Of a stretch of DNA of 64,000 bases, positions 25,207-34,672 are shown one piece after another. The notes under the pieces are model-generated. The model did no database searches, was not told where the DNA came from, and was given only the letters and a program-made list of their open reading frames with translations. The position numbers and the translations under genes are program-made. The first letter of the stretch is position 1. Every line of letters starts with the position of its first letter. The DNA is from Xanthomonas arboricola pv. juglandis (GTDB taxonomy: Bacteria > Pseudomonadota > Gammaproteobacteria > Xanthomonadales > Xanthomonadaceae). The stretch lies in NCBI RefSeq assembly GCF_001013475.1, contig NZ_JZEF01000002.1:560785-624784 (forward strand), read 5' to 3'.

Positions 25207-25677
25207 ATGACGCCTCTGACTCCGAAGCTGTTGGATCAGGTCCGTGCTGGGCTGCGGCTTCGTCAGTACAGCTGCGAGCAGGCATCTGTGGGCTGGATCC
25301 GACGCTTCATTCTGGCCAACGGCCAACGGCAAACGGCATCCAGTACAGATGGGGCGGGCAGAGGTCGAGGCGTTCCTCACTGAACTGACGACGCGGGGCC
25401 AGGCGTCGGCCGGAACGCAGAATCAGGCACTGACGGCGCTGCTGTTCCTGTATCGCGAGGTTTGTGCGTTGAGTTGCCCTGGATGGAGAAATTGCGGCGC
25501 GCCAAGCGGGCGCGGCCCATTCCGGTGGTGCTCTCGGCCGAGGAGGTCGCGCGCACCGTGCAGGAGCTGTTGGGTCACAACGGCGTGGCAACCACGTAGA
25601 TCTACACGCATGTGCTCGGGCGCGGGGCTTCGGCGGTGCGCAGCTCGCTGGATGGGCTGGGCATCGGCGGTGGATGA
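25207..25677 (+). pseudogene. intI: Inactivated integron integrase gene intI
   Basis: Three frames together read as a shortened integron integrase: LTPKLLDQVRAGLRLRQYSC and GWIRRFILANG. A 7-bp duplication (ggccaac at 25314 and 25321) then shifts the frame. GRAEVEAFLTELTTRG and NQALTALLFLYREV follow, then a 1-base loss near 25461, then CVELPWMEKLRRAKRARPIP and VVLSAEEVARTV. At that point about 150 residues are missing, and it resumes QELLGHNGVATT, a TAG stop, IYTHVLGRGASAVRSSLDGL. The deletion removes the catalytic Arg, His and second Arg. Only the Tyr of IYTHV remains. It faces ilvD and diverges from the array. Confidence 0.93.
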
Positions 25678-25806
25678 TGTTGCCGCCAGGAAAAGCCAAC
25701 CCGCTGTGGCGGTTGCGGTCAGGAGTTGGGGCTGAAGTGCCTTCCACAGTCCTATGCCGGGAGTCGATGAAGACCGCTAAGAATCCGCGGTCTTCATGGC
25801 AACGCC

Positions 25807-27645
25807 TCAGCCGTCCAGCATCGCCTTGTCCCGCACCGCACCCTTGTCCGCACTGGTCGCCAGCAACGCATACGCCTTCAACGCGGTGGTGACCTTGCGC
25901 GGGCGCACCTCCACCGGCTTCCAGCCCCTGGCATCTTGCTCTGCGCGACGAAGAGCAAGTTCCTCGTCCGAGATCAGCAGATTGATCGAGCGGTTGGGGA
26001 TGTCGATCAGGATCTTGTCGCCGTCGCGCACCAGGCCGATCGCGCCGCCTGCGGCGGCTTCCGGCGAGGCGTGGCCGATCGACAGGCCCGAGGTGCCGCC
26101 GGAGAAGCGGCCGTCGGTGAGCAGGGCGCATTGCTTGCCCAGGCCCTTGGATTTGAGATAGCTGGTGGGGTAGAGCATTTCCTGCATGCCGGGGCCGCCC
26201 TTGGGGCCTTCGTAGCGGATCACCACGATATCGCCGGCTTTCACTTCGTCGGCCAGGATGCCCTTCACTGCCGAATCCTGGCTCTCAAAGACGCGCACAT
26301 TGCCTTCGAACACGTGGATGGATTCGTCCACGCCTGCGGTCTTCACCACGCAGCCGTCGCGGGCGATATTGCCGTACAGCACGGCCAGGCCGCCCTCCTG
26401 CGAGAACGCATGCGCGACATCGCGGATGCAGCCTTCGCTGCGATCGGTGTCCAACGTGTCCCAGCGTGTTGCCTGGCTGAAGGCAATCTGCGTGGGGATG
26501 CCGGCCGGGCCGGCCTTGTAGAACGTGTGCACGGTCTCTGCGTCGGTCTGGGTGACATCCCATTGCGCGATGGCATCGGCCAGCGTGCGTGCGTGCACCG
26601 TGGCCGCGTTGGTATGCAGCAGGCCGCCACGCGCCAGCTCGCCGAGGATGGCCATGATGCCGCCGGCGCGGTGCACGTCTTCGATGTGGTACTTGGGCGT
26701 GTTTGGGGCGACCTTGCACAGCTGCGGCACGCGCTTGGACAGGCGGTCGATATCGCGCATGCCGAATGGCACGTCGCCTTCCTGCGCGGCGGCGAGCAGA
26801 TGCAGGATGGTGTTGGTCGAGCCGCCCATGGCGATATCCAGCGTCATCGCGTTTTCGAAGGCTTCGAAGGTGGCGATGCCGCGCGGCAAGGCGGTGGCAT
26901 CTTCGCCGCCATACCAGCGGTGGCACAGCTCCACCGCCACGCGCCCGGCGCGCAAAAACAATTGCTCGCGGTCGGCATGCGTGGCCACCACGGTGCCGTT
27001 GCCCGGCAGCGACAGGCCCAGCGCTTCGGTCAGGCAGTTCATCGAGTTGGCGGTGAACATGCCCGAGCACGAGCCGCAGGTGGGGCAGGCGCTGCGTTCG
27101 AACTCGGCCACCTTTTCGTCGGAGGCGCTGTCGTCGGCGGCGATCACCATCGCGTCGATCAGATCGAGCTTGTGTTCGGCCAGCTTGGTCTTGCCGGCTT
27201 CCATCGGGCCGCCGGAGACGAACACGGTGGGGATGTTGAGCCGCAGCGCGGCCATCAACATGCCGGGGGTAATCTTGTCGCAATTGGAAATGCACACCAG
27301 CGCGTCGGCGCAATGCGCGTTGACCATGTATTCGACCGAGTCGGCGATGATCTCGCGGCTGGGCAGCGAATACAGCATGCCGTCGTGACCCATGGCGATG
27401 CCGTCGTCCACGGCGATGGTGTCGAACTCCTTGGCCACGCCGCCGACGCGTTCGATCTCGCGCGCGACCAGCTGGCCGAGATCCTTCAGATGCACGTGCC
27501 CGGGCACGAACTGCGTGAACGAGTTGGCGATGGCGATGATGGGCTTGTGGAAGTCCCCATCCTTCATGCCGGTGGCGCGCCACAGTGCGCGGGCACCGGC
27601 CATGTTGCGGCCGTGGGTGGAGGTCTTGGAGCGGTACTCGGGCAT
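25807..27645 (-). CDS. ilvD: Dihydroxy-acid dehydratase
   Basis: IlvD makes 2-keto acids from dihydroxy acids in valine, isoleucine and pantothenate synthesis. The 612-residue protein begins [20 protein letters not shown]. The Fe-S cysteines are in [13 protein letters not shown] and [19 protein letters not shown], and [16 protein letters not shown] lies at the C-terminal end. The ATG at 27645 gives the usual length. The in-frame ATG at 27684 adds residues without family support. The gene marks the conserved insertion site of Xanthomonas integrons: its 3' end faces the intI remnant 129 bp away. Confidence 0.96.
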   Translation of the reverse strand: MPEYRSKTSTHGRNMAGARALWRATGMKDGDFHKPIIAIANSFTQFVPGHVHLKDLGQLVAREIERVGGVAKEFDTIAVDDGIAMGHDGMLYSLPSREIIADSVEYMVNAHCADALVCISNCDKITPGMLMAALRLNIPTVFVSGGPMEAGKTKLAEHKLDLIDAMVIAADDSASDEKVAEFERSACPTCGSCSGMFTANSMNCLTEALGLSLPGNGTVVATHADREQLFLRAGRVAVELCHRWYGGEDATALPRGIATFEAFENAMTLDIAMGGSTNTILHLLAAAQEGDVPFGMRDIDRLSKRVPQLCKVAPNTPKYHIEDVHRAGGIMAILGELARGGLLHTNAATVHARTLADAIAQWDVTQTDAETVHTFYKAGPAGIPTQIAFSQATRWDTLDTDRSEGCIRDVAHAFSQEGGLAVLYGNIARDGCVVKTAGVDESIHVFEGNVRVFESQDSAVKGILADEVKAGDIVVIRYEGPKGGPGMQEMLYPTSYLKSKGLGKQCALLTDGRFSGGTSGLSIGHASPEAAAGGAIGLVRDGDKILIDIPNRSINLLISDEELALRRAEQDARGWKPVEVRPRKVTTALKAYALLATSADKGAVRDKAMLDG

Positions 27646-28050
27646 GGCGAATTCGACGGCTGATTGGCGAGCGGTGGCTGGCAATTAGACCGCGTCGTGA
27701 CTGTTGCTGCTGCAACGGTCGCGGCGCGCTCCGGTGATCTGGCACGGTAGCACGCGGGCCAGGGCACGCCGTGGCGGTGGGGGAGGGCGCGGGCCGCGCG
27801 CATCGCACAGGCGGCGCCGGAGCGTTCGCCGGCACGGCGCGCGAACACGCGCCTCCCGCACGCGGCGCCCGCTGGTCGGCTTGGCCTGTAATGCGATGTA
27901 AACGTATGCGGTGTTGCATGCAGTGCCCGGAGTGCAAACCGGAGCGCAGATTGCGCCGCTGCCACACCGGCACCATCGCCGTCAGACCGGTGCGGCAGAG
28001 GGGAGCACCAGCGCCAAGGATCTCCACCAACGGCACCGCAGGAGGCGCCC
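27646..28050. other. 405 bp divergent region between ilvD and the cellulase gene
   Basis: Both flanking genes start here, so it must hold their promoters. I see no clear operator or leader-peptide attenuator. The sequence is very GC-rich, with only a short less-GC patch around 27890-27925. Confidence 0.4.
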
Positions 28051-29421
28051 ATGTCCGACCATCCACACCCACGCCGCACGGCAGCGGCAGCCCCACATCT
28101 CATCGACCAGACGCCGGCAGCAACAGCCGGCATCACCCGCCGTCGCGTGCTGCAGGGCGCAGCCGGCGCGGTGGCACTGGCCGGCCTCGGGTGGGGCGGC
28201 CGCGCGGCTGCGCAGAGCGCCACCCTGCCGTTCGCGGGCCTGAACCTGTCGGGCCTGGCCTCCAACAGCTATGTGGAGAATGCCGAGATCGGCACCCACT
28301 ATCGCGCCATTGCCGCACAGCACGTGGCCGCCGCCGGGGCCTGCCCGCTGTTCCGGCTGCCGACCACCGCCGCGCGCTTCACGCGGGGGCAGGGGCTGGC
28401 CTTGAACGAGACCTACTGCAGCCAGGTCCAGGATGCGCTGGACCACATCGCCGCCCGCGGCAAGCGCGCCATCGTTGAGCTGCATGACTACATGCGCCTG
28501 CCGCAGCGGGTGGCCGTCAAGTCGGGCTATCGGCGCGACGCCAGCGGAACGCTTGTGGATGCGCGCGGCAACCGCATCGACGACCCGGCGGCCGCCGCGG
28601 TCTGGGCCGACACCTATCCGCTGCGCAACTTCGGCTACCAGGGCTATTTCGATCGCCGCGACGGGCTGCTCAAGTTGTACGAATACCGCGTGATCGGCAC
28701 GCCGGGGTGCACGCTCTACAACGCGTCCGGCCTGCCCGACCTGTGGGCACGCATCGTCAGCCGGTTCCGACAGCACCCGGCGGTGTTCGGCTGGGGCGTG
28801 ATGAACGAGCCCTATCAGGGCGACGAACGCGCCGCCGACGGCAGCGTGCTGTCGATGGCGGCGCACTGGCAGAACACCGCCACCGCGTGCTGCAAGACCA
28901 TCATCGATCGCGACCGCGACCACTTCGTGTTCGTGTGCGGCAACGGCTATGCCAGTGCCCGGCTCTGGCAGGAGGATTCGATGGGCCTGTTCGACATCCC
29001 CGATCCCTATAACCGCATCGTCTACGAAGCGCACAACTATCTGGACAACAACGGGGCTGGCGGCGGCAACTGGGTCGGACCGGGCGGGCGCAACGAAGCG
29101 ATCCAGCCCGATACCGGCATCACGATGGTGACGCCCTTCATCGACGCCCTGCGGGATGCCGGCAAGCGCGGTTATCTCGGCGAGCACGGCTACCCGGCCG
29201 GCAACCGCAGCGCGGAGGTCGCCACCACGCGCATGCTGGCCCATCTGCAGGCCAACAATATCCCCAGCACGCAGTGGTGCTTCGGCCCCGGCTGGCCGGA
29301 TGACGACGTGCTGGGCATGAGCTACGACGTGGGCGCGGACATCCAGGCCAAGAGCAATCTCGCTGCGGTGCAGGCCTTCTTCGACGTGCGCCTGTCCGGC
29401 TACGTGCCGCCACCGCGCTAA
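28051..29421 (+). CDS. Tat-exported GH5 endoglucanase-like glycoside hydrolase
   Basis: A 456-residue cellulase-type enzyme. A twin-arginine signal (TRRRVLQGAAGAVALAGLGW, residues 29-48) would export it folded. The GH5 barrel shows FAGLNLSGL, KRAIVELHDYMRLP, the acid/base Glu253 in WGVMNEPYQG, YEAHNYLDNNG and the nucleophile Glu378 in GYLGEHGYPAGN. There is no carbohydrate-binding module. The start at 28051 is supported by an aggaggcgcc ribosome site. It probably attacks plant cell-wall glucan, which fits a plant pathogen. Confidence 0.9.
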   Translation: MSDHPHPRRTAAAAPHLIDQTPAATAGITRRRVLQGAAGAVALAGLGWGGRAAAQSATLPFAGLNLSGLASNSYVENAEIGTHYRAIAAQHVAAAGACPLFRLPTTAARFTRGQGLALNETYCSQVQDALDHIAARGKRAIVELHDYMRLPQRVAVKSGYRRDASGTLVDARGNRIDDPAAAAVWADTYPLRNFGYQGYFDRRDGLLKLYEYRVIGTPGCTLYNASGLPDLWARIVSRFRQHPAVFGWGVMNEPYQGDERAADGSVLSMAAHWQNTATACCKTIIDRDRDHFVFVCGNGYASARLWQEDSMGLFDIPDPYNRIVYEAHNYLDNNGAGGGNWVGPGGRNEAIQPDTGITMVTPFIDALRDAGKRGYLGEHGYPAGNRSAEVATTRMLAHLQANNIPSTQWCFGPGWPDDDVLGMSYDVGADIQAKSNLAAVQAFFDVRLSGYVPPPR

Positions 29422-29469
29422 CTCCGGCGCCACCGCGGCCCGGAGGACGCGGCGGTTTACACTGATGGC

Positions 29470-29736
29470 ATGCGCATGGACGTCCCGTGCCGCGCCGGCT
29501 GCGCGGCCTGTTGTATTGCCCCGTCGATCAGTTCGGCGATCCCCGGCATGCCGCAGGGCAAGCCGGCGGGCGTGCCCTGCGTGCAGCTCGATGGCCAGGG
29601 CCGGTGTCGCCTGTTCGGCTTGCCGACGCGGCCGGCAGTGTGCGCCAGCCTGCGTCCGTCCGAGGACATGTGCGGCGCTTCGCGCGCCCAGGCGCTGGCC
29701 ACGTTGACGGCACTGGAGCACGCCACGCGGCCGTGA
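29470..29736 (+). CDS. YkgJ-family cysteine cluster protein
   Basis: An 88-residue protein starting [20 protein letters not shown]. It has the CxxGCxxCC...SI pattern and later Cys residues in [22 protein letters not shown] and EDMC, diagnostic of YkgJ-type metal (Zn or Fe-S) binding proteins. The role is unknown. It lies 48 bp after the cellulase stop on the same strand and could be co-transcribed, but nothing links the functions. Confidence 0.85.
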   Translation: MRMDVPCRAGCAACCIAPSISSAIPGMPQGKPAGVPCVQLDGQGRCRLFGLPTRPAVCASLRPSEDMCGASRAQALATLTALEHATRP

Positions 29737-29993
29737 GCCGCGCCAGGTCCCGGCGTCCTTGCCGCCATGCAGCCCCGCCGCCATGCAAACCGCGGCTGGC
29801 TGCGGCTGCGCTGCATCCCGGACAGCCAGGGCGGTGCGGCCTGCTGCGTGTCGCTGCCGTCACCTCTCTGCGCGTCGGCTCGTCGGCTGCGTCAGGCAAC
29901 GGGCGTCTGCAGCAGGCACATCCAGCTCGAAGGCGGTGCAGCGCCCGCGTCGCGGGGGATGCGGGCCTGCAGCCGCAGGGCGGGGACCAGGAT

Positions 29994-30554
29994 TCAACCG
30001 GCGCTGGCGCCGCCCAGATACTGATCCTTGAGCCGCACATAATGCTGCGCGGAGTAATGCAGGCTCTCGATTTCCTTGTCGCTGAGGGTGCGGGCCAGGC
30101 GCGCGGGATTGCCCAGCCACAGTTCGCCTTCGCCGACGATCTTGCCTGGGCCGACCACCGCGCCGGCACCGACAAAACCGTAGCGCTTGACGGTGGCGCC
30201 GTCGAGCACGCAGGCGCCCATGCCGATCAGGCACAGGTCTTCGATGGTGCAGGCATGCAGGATGGTGCCGTGGCCGACCGTGACGTCGGCACCGATCAGC
30301 GTCGGATAGCCGGCCTTGTTGAACGGGCTATGGTGACTGACGTGGATGATGGTGCCGTCCTGCACGTTGGTGCGTGCGCCGATCTGCACATGATTGACGT
30401 CGCCGCGAATCACCGTGCCCGGCCACACCGATACGTCATCGCCCAGGCTCACCTTGCCGATGATGGTGCAGGCAGGATCGACATAGACGCGTGCGCCCAG
30501 TTGCGGGGTGTGGTCCAGGAACGAGCGAATCGGGGTCACGATGATCTCCGGCAT
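29994..30554 (-). CDS. Gamma-class carbonic anhydrase family protein (YrdA/PaaY-like)
   Basis: A 186-residue left-handed beta-helix protein made of hexapeptide repeats (TIIGKVSLGDDVSVWPGTVI, VTVGHGTILHACTIEDLCLI). The three zinc-ligand histidines appear as VSHHSPF and GHGTILHACT, and GNPARLARTLSDKEIE closes the fold. Family members are trimeric. Some hydrate CO2 and others have unknown activity. The ATG at 30554 starts the family sequence, and the longer open frame upstream has no homologous look. Confidence 0.88.
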   Translation of the reverse strand: MPEIIVTPIRSFLDHTPQLGARVYVDPACTIIGKVSLGDDVSVWPGTVIRGDVNHVQIGARTNVQDGTIIHVSHHSPFNKAGYPTLIGADVTVGHGTILHACTIEDLCLIGMGACVLDGATVKRYGFVGAGAVVGPGKIVGEGELWLGNPARLARTLSDKEIESLHYSAQHYVRLKDQYLGGASAG

Positions 30555-30636
30555 GTCGGCGCCGCCCGGTGCGGGCACTGCCGGCATGATAGCGGGGCGA
30601 CGTCGGCATGCGGGAAGCGCTGGCGCGCAGCGAAAC

Positions 30637-30656
30637 TGTCCGGCTATAGCCGGACA
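30637..30656. promoter_or_regulatory. Perfect 20-bp palindrome, candidate operator
   Basis: tgtccggctatagccggaca reads the same on both strands and lies 83 bp upstream of the carbonic-anhydrase start, in the ~630-bp gap before the HD-GYP gene. It has no T-run, so a terminator is unlikely. A dimeric regulator site for one of the flanking promoters is the best guess. The rest of the gap shows no credible gene. Confidence 0.5.
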
Positions 30657-31180
30657 TGACGCAGCGGCCCGGCATGTTGAAACAGCCGCCGGCGAACGCA
30701 TGGGATGCGCCTGCACTTTCGCTGCAGCCCCGAATGGATCCAGCTGCGGCACTGCTCAGCGAAGTTTGCAGTCGTGCGCATCCTGCGCCGTTCGAACCCG
30801 CTGCCACGAAATTCGCGTGCCATGCCCGCACCACGGGTGTGGCATGGAGCTTCGCCATCCGGAGCCGCTGAACCTGATGGCTGCCCGGTCCGATCGCGCG
30901 CCAGGTCACGGCGCGATCTTCAGCGCTGGCCGCGTGTACGCGCCTGTGGCGGCTGACCGCCAGCGTGCCGTGGATGGCCTGCAGCATGCCGCCGCTGCCT
31001 GGGGCGGCGCGGGGCCGGGCATATGCCCGCCGGCGCGTTGAACGGCTCAGGCAACGGTCGCCACGCCGCGCTGGCGAGGCCGACCGGTCCAAAGAAATCC
31101 TGCGTATTGCCGATAACCCGACAGACCCCTCCATCGTCGTGGCGGGCTCTTCCGCGGACCATTTGCAGATCAGCGCCGGC

Positions 31181-32434
31181 ATGCTCAGAACCATCGACTC
31201 AGATCAACTCCGCCCCGGCATGTACGTCTACAAGCTGCTGGGCGCGTGGGTGCACCATCCGTTCTGGAAGACCTCGTTCCTGGTCGATTCGGAGGATGTG
31301 GACAAGATCCACAGCAGCCGGATCGAGCAACTGGTGATCGACACCGCGCGTGGCCTGGATCTGGAAACGGGTGCACCCGATCAGGAGCCCGAGCCGTCGG
31401 TACCGCCGCCACCGGCGCCACCGGCGCCACCGGCGCCTGAGCCGTCCGAACCGGCCGCCACCACGCGTACCGCGCGGACCAATAGCGTCACCGCGCAGGT
31501 CGGCATCGAGTCCGAAGTGGTGCGCGCACGCAAGATCTTCGAAGACGGCCGCGATACGGTCGAGGCGATGTTCCGCGATGTGCGGCTTGGCCGCACCGTC
31601 GACACCGAGGCGGCGATGCCGCTGGTGGAAGCCATCAACGATTCGGTCCTGCGGCATCCGCAGGCCTTGATCAGCGTGGCAAGGCTCAAGACCGCCGACG
31701 ACTACACCTATCTGCATTCGATGGCGGTGGCCGGCCTGATGAGCGGGCTGGCGCGCCAGCTCGGTCTGCCCGAAGGGCAGGTGGTCGAGGCGGCCATGGG
31801 CGGCCTGCTGCACGACATGGGCAAGGCGGTGACGCCGCTGGACATCCTCAACAAGCCCGGCAAGCTCACCGACGAAGAGATGGCGATCATGCGCCAGCAC
31901 CCGCTGGACGGTCATCGCCTGCTGCTGGCCGGCGGGGTGCAGAACGCGGTGGTGCTGGAGATCGCGTTGCACCACCACGAGAAGATGGACGGCAGCGGCT
32001 ACCCGAACCGCTTGGCGGGCGAGAACATCGCGCTGATGTCGCGGATGGGCGCGGTGTGCGATGTGTACGACGCCATCAGCTCGGACCGCCCCTACAAGCG
32101 CGGCTGGGATCCGGCCGAATCGCTCAAGCGCATGGCGTCGTGGCAGGGGCACTTCGACCCGGTGGTGTTTCAGGCCTTCGTGCGCCGGCTGGGGATTTAT
32201 CCGGTCGGCTCGTTGGTGCGGCTGGAGTCGCAGAAACTGGCGGTGGTCATCGAGCAGACCCCCGATGCGCTGCTCAAGCCCAAGGTGCGCGTGTTCTATT
32301 CGGCCAAGCTGCGCAGCCATGTGCTGGTGCAGGACATCGACCTGTCGCGCCCGGACTGCCAGGACCGCATCGCGCAGATGGAAAGCCCCTCGGACTGGGG
32401 CTTCCGCGATCTCGAGAAGCTCTGGTTGCCGTAA
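31181..32434 (+). CDS. HD-GYP domain cyclic-di-GMP phosphodiesterase
   Basis: A 417-residue cytosolic enzyme expected to hydrolyse c-di-GMP. The N-terminal DUF3391 domain (LRPGMYVYKLLGAWVHHPFW, residues 10-29) is linked by a Pro/Ala-rich stretch (residues 70-92) to the HD-GYP domain. That domain carries the HD pair at 211-212 (GLLHDMGKAVTP), NKPGKLTDEEMAIMRQHP and the signature HHHEKMDGSGYP (264-275, GYP intact). The C-terminus has VRLESQKLAVVIEQ. The ATG at 31181 is the start that opens the DUF3391 domain. An in-frame start at 30965 is much less likely. Confidence 0.93.
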   Translation: MLRTIDSDQLRPGMYVYKLLGAWVHHPFWKTSFLVDSEDVDKIHSSRIEQLVIDTARGLDLETGAPDQEPEPSVPPPPAPPAPPAPEPSEPAATTRTARTNSVTAQVGIESEVVRARKIFEDGRDTVEAMFRDVRLGRTVDTEAAMPLVEAINDSVLRHPQALISVARLKTADDYTYLHSMAVAGLMSGLARQLGLPEGQVVEAAMGGLLHDMGKAVTPLDILNKPGKLTDEEMAIMRQHPLDGHRLLLAGGVQNAVVLEIALHHHEKMDGSGYPNRLAGENIALMSRMGAVCDVYDAISSDRPYKRGWDPAESLKRMASWQGHFDPVVFQAFVRRLGIYPVGSLVRLESQKLAVVIEQTPDALLKPKVRVFYSAKLRSHVLVQDIDLSRPDCQDRIAQMESPSDWGFRDLEKLWLP

Positions 32435-32700
32435 CCCGTAATCCGCTGGCCACAGGCCGCGCGCGTGCACGCGGCCTACCTGGCGCGGAGATGCGCCGGG
32501 CGAGTGGGCTGGGTCCGCAGGCGTCGTCTGGCGAAGGCCGCAGCCTTGCCGTCGTGATTGCCACCAACGCTGCCAGGCCCGGCATGCCGCGCGCACCTGT
32601 GCCCGGCGTGCCGGTCACAGGCGGTTGCCACCATGCCTGCCAAGTCCATCGGCCCGCCTGGTCAACCTGGCGAGCGCGACCATGCTGCGCTGCAGCTTGG
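32435..32700. other. Non-coding stretch before the molR promoter
   Basis: Open frames here look random and no motif stands out. Together with the bases up to the MarR gene this forms a ~580-bp gap whose only clear feature is the palindrome at 32706-32724. Confidence 0.35.
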
Positions 32701-32705
32701 CAATG

Positions 32706-32724
32706 TAGTTATGATCCATAACTA
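32706..32724. promoter_or_regulatory. Candidate MarR (MolR) operator
   Basis: tagttatg-atc-cataacta is a perfect inverted repeat with 8-bp arms and a 3-base centre, a typical MarR site size. It lies in the spacer between a ttggca and an aactat 17 bases apart, which could be -35 and -10 boxes. Bound protein would then block polymerase. It is the only such site before the MarR-led operon. Confidence 0.6.
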
Positions 32725-33012
32725 TTCCGGAACGCAATCACTTGCCGACCCCGGATCCCATGTCGCAGCCGTGCCTGGATGACCGTCGCTTCCCACACCT
32801 GTGTGCCGCCGCATGCGGCCGCCAAGTGCTGGCGCTGGACTGGCACCAGCCTGTGGCGACCTGCCTGCATGGCGGTGCCACGCGGTTGGCGGCCACGCCT
32901 ACATCGGCATGCCTGCGCGCGTCTACAATGCAGCTCACGCCGCGGATCGGCGTTGCGGGCGGTGAGCGTTGCGCGCACCGGTCCGCCTGTCGTCTTCGCT
33001 GCGAGAACCGTC

Positions 33013-33489
33013 ATGTCCGTCACTGCCACTGCCGTACCGCTGCCGGATGCCGTCACCACGGTGGATCAGGCACGCCTGCTGCGGCTGCTGGGCTACCGCA
33101 TCACCCGCACCGAGTTGCTGGTGCGGCGGATGTTTCAGGACTGCGTGGCTGCGTTCGACCTCAAGCCGGTCGACTTCTCGCTGCTGATGCTGGTGGGTGG
33201 CAACCCGGGCATCAACCAGCGCCAGATCGGCGACGTGCTGCACGTGTCGGCGCCCAACCTGGCGATCGTGGTGGCACGCCTGGTCAAGCGCCGCCTGCTG
33301 CGGCAGGTGCGGGGACGCCAGGACCGACGCATGCAGCATCTGTCGCTGACCAGCGCCGGCGTGACCCTGCTGAGCGCTGCAGAGGCCGAAGTGCTGCGCA
33401 TGGAACAGCAGCTCAGCGTGGTGCTTGGCAGCAGCGAGGCGCCGTTGCTGCGCGCACTCGACCGGCTGGATCGTCTGGACACCGCGTAA
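33013..33489 (+). CDS. molR: MarR-family regulator of the monolignol operon (MolR-like)
   Basis: A 158-residue winged-helix regulator. LVRRMFQDCVAAFDLKPVDF and NQRQIGDVLHVSAPNLAIVV form the dimer helices and recognition helix. RQVRGRQDRRMQHLSLTSAG is the wing. The ATG at 33013 starts the family sequence. A longer frame from 32779 adds an unlikely Cys/Arg-rich extension. It heads a four-gene set with a channel, an SDR and an aldehyde dehydrogenase, the order reported for the Xanthomonas molRKAB operon, and probably represses it until an aromatic ligand binds. Confidence 0.8.
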   Translation: MSVTATAVPLPDAVTTVDQARLLRLLGYRITRTELLVRRMFQDCVAAFDLKPVDFSLLMLVGGNPGINQRQIGDVLHVSAPNLAIVVARLVKRRLLRQVRGRQDRRMQHLSLTSAGVTLLSAAEAEVLRMEQQLSVVLGSSEAPLLRALDRLDRLDTA

Positions 33490-33610
33490 TCCGCCGCTGC
33501 CGTGCAGGCGCACGGCCAGCTTTCCTGTTGACCTGCGCACGCGCCGTTGCCGGCGTGTCGATCGCGCCTGCCTGACCGTTGTCCCGCCGCAGTTCCCGCT
33601 GTCCCTCCCA

Positions 33611-34639
33611 ATGCTGGAGATGTTCGCAGTGAGCTATCGATCGGTCTTGTCTGGGTTGTCTTCCCGCGCGTCGGCACTGCGCCGCGCAGCGTTTGGCATG
33701 CTGTCGCTGCTTGCTGCCGGCACGGCCGGCGCACAGAACCTGCCGCAGAGTACGACGCTGACCAACGGCATCAATACCGGCGGCACCAGCTATCTGGACG
33801 GCTTCACCCGCACCACGCCCGGCTGGGCGGTGATCACCTATCTGCGCCAGAGTTCACTGGACGCGATCAAGGATTCCCGCGGCGACGACGTGCCGGTGTT
33901 CGACCGCCCACGCATCGATTCCACGCTGCTGCTGACCCAGGTCGCCTATGTCACCCCGTACAAGCTCTTCGGCGGCGCAGTGGGCATCAACACGCTGCTG
34001 CCGCTGATCAACCTGGATGCCTCGTTCGGGCGCAACAGCATTGCCAGCTTGCGCGACAACGGCGCCGGCGTGGGCGACCTGACCTTCGGCCCGTATCTGC
34101 AGATGCTGCCGGTGATCCGCAATGGCAGGCCGGTGTTTTCGCAGCGCTTCGAAATCGATGCGATCGCGCCAATCGGCAAGTTCGACCGCGACCGCGACCT
34201 CAATCAGGGCGCCGGCTACTGGTCGCTGGTGCCGCAATATGCGTTCACGGTGTTCCCGACGCCCAACTGGGAAGTCAGTGCACGCATCAACTACATCTAC
34301 AACTTTCGCAGCGAGCGGCGCCCGAACCTGCCGCCGGGCTTCGAGTTCCGCAACGGCCAGGCCGGCGACGCGGGCTGGATCAACTTCGCCACCTCCTGGG
34401 AAGTGGTACCCGACATCCGACTTGGCGTGAATGCCTATTACCTCACCCAGTTCCGCGACAACCGAACCAATGGGCAGCGCGTGGCCGACACCCGCCAGAG
34501 CGTGTTCTATGCCGGCCCCGGCGGCGTGTGGCGGATGGATGCCAACAACATGCTGTTTGCCAACCTGTATCTGCCGGTGGAGGTCAAGAACGCTGCCTCC
34601 GGCAACAACGTCAACCTGCAGTACGTCCATGTGTTCTAG
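33611..34639 (+). CDS. molK: Outer-membrane 'MetA-pathway of phenol degradation' channel (MolK-like)
   Basis: A ~342-residue protein with a signal peptide (AAFGMLSLLAAGTAGAQ) and a beta-barrel of the phenol_MetA_deg/SphA type. Recognisable parts are DGFTRTTPGWAVITYLRQSS, GDLTFGPYLQMLPVI, FSQRFEIDAIAPIGKFDRDR, YWSLVPQYAFTVFPTPNWEV and the C-terminal strand NVNLQYVHVF. It would carry hydrophobic aromatics across the outer membrane. Start choice is uncertain: ATG at 33611 or 33620, or a GTG at 33629, which has ggag nine bases before it. Confidence 0.8.
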   Translation: MLEMFAVSYRSVLSGLSSRASALRRAAFGMLSLLAAGTAGAQNLPQSTTLTNGINTGGTSYLDGFTRTTPGWAVITYLRQSSLDAIKDSRGDDVPVFDRPRIDSTLLLTQVAYVTPYKLFGGAVGINTLLPLINLDASFGRNSIASLRDNGAGVGDLTFGPYLQMLPVIRNGRPVFSQRFEIDAIAPIGKFDRDRDLNQGAGYWSLVPQYAFTVFPTPNWEVSARINYIYNFRSERRPNLPPGFEFRNGQAGDAGWINFATSWEVVPDIRLGVNAYYLTQFRDNRTNGQRVADTRQSVFYAGPGGVWRMDANNMLFANLYLPVEVKNAASGNNVNLQYVHVF

Positions 34640-34672
34640 CGCCGGCACGGCCGGCCTCTTCGGAGAGTGGCA

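Noticed and set aside
25936..27663. Open frame of ~575 codons opposite ilvD
   Set aside because: Antisense to a complete, well-conserved ilvD. The composition is typical of a shadow frame.
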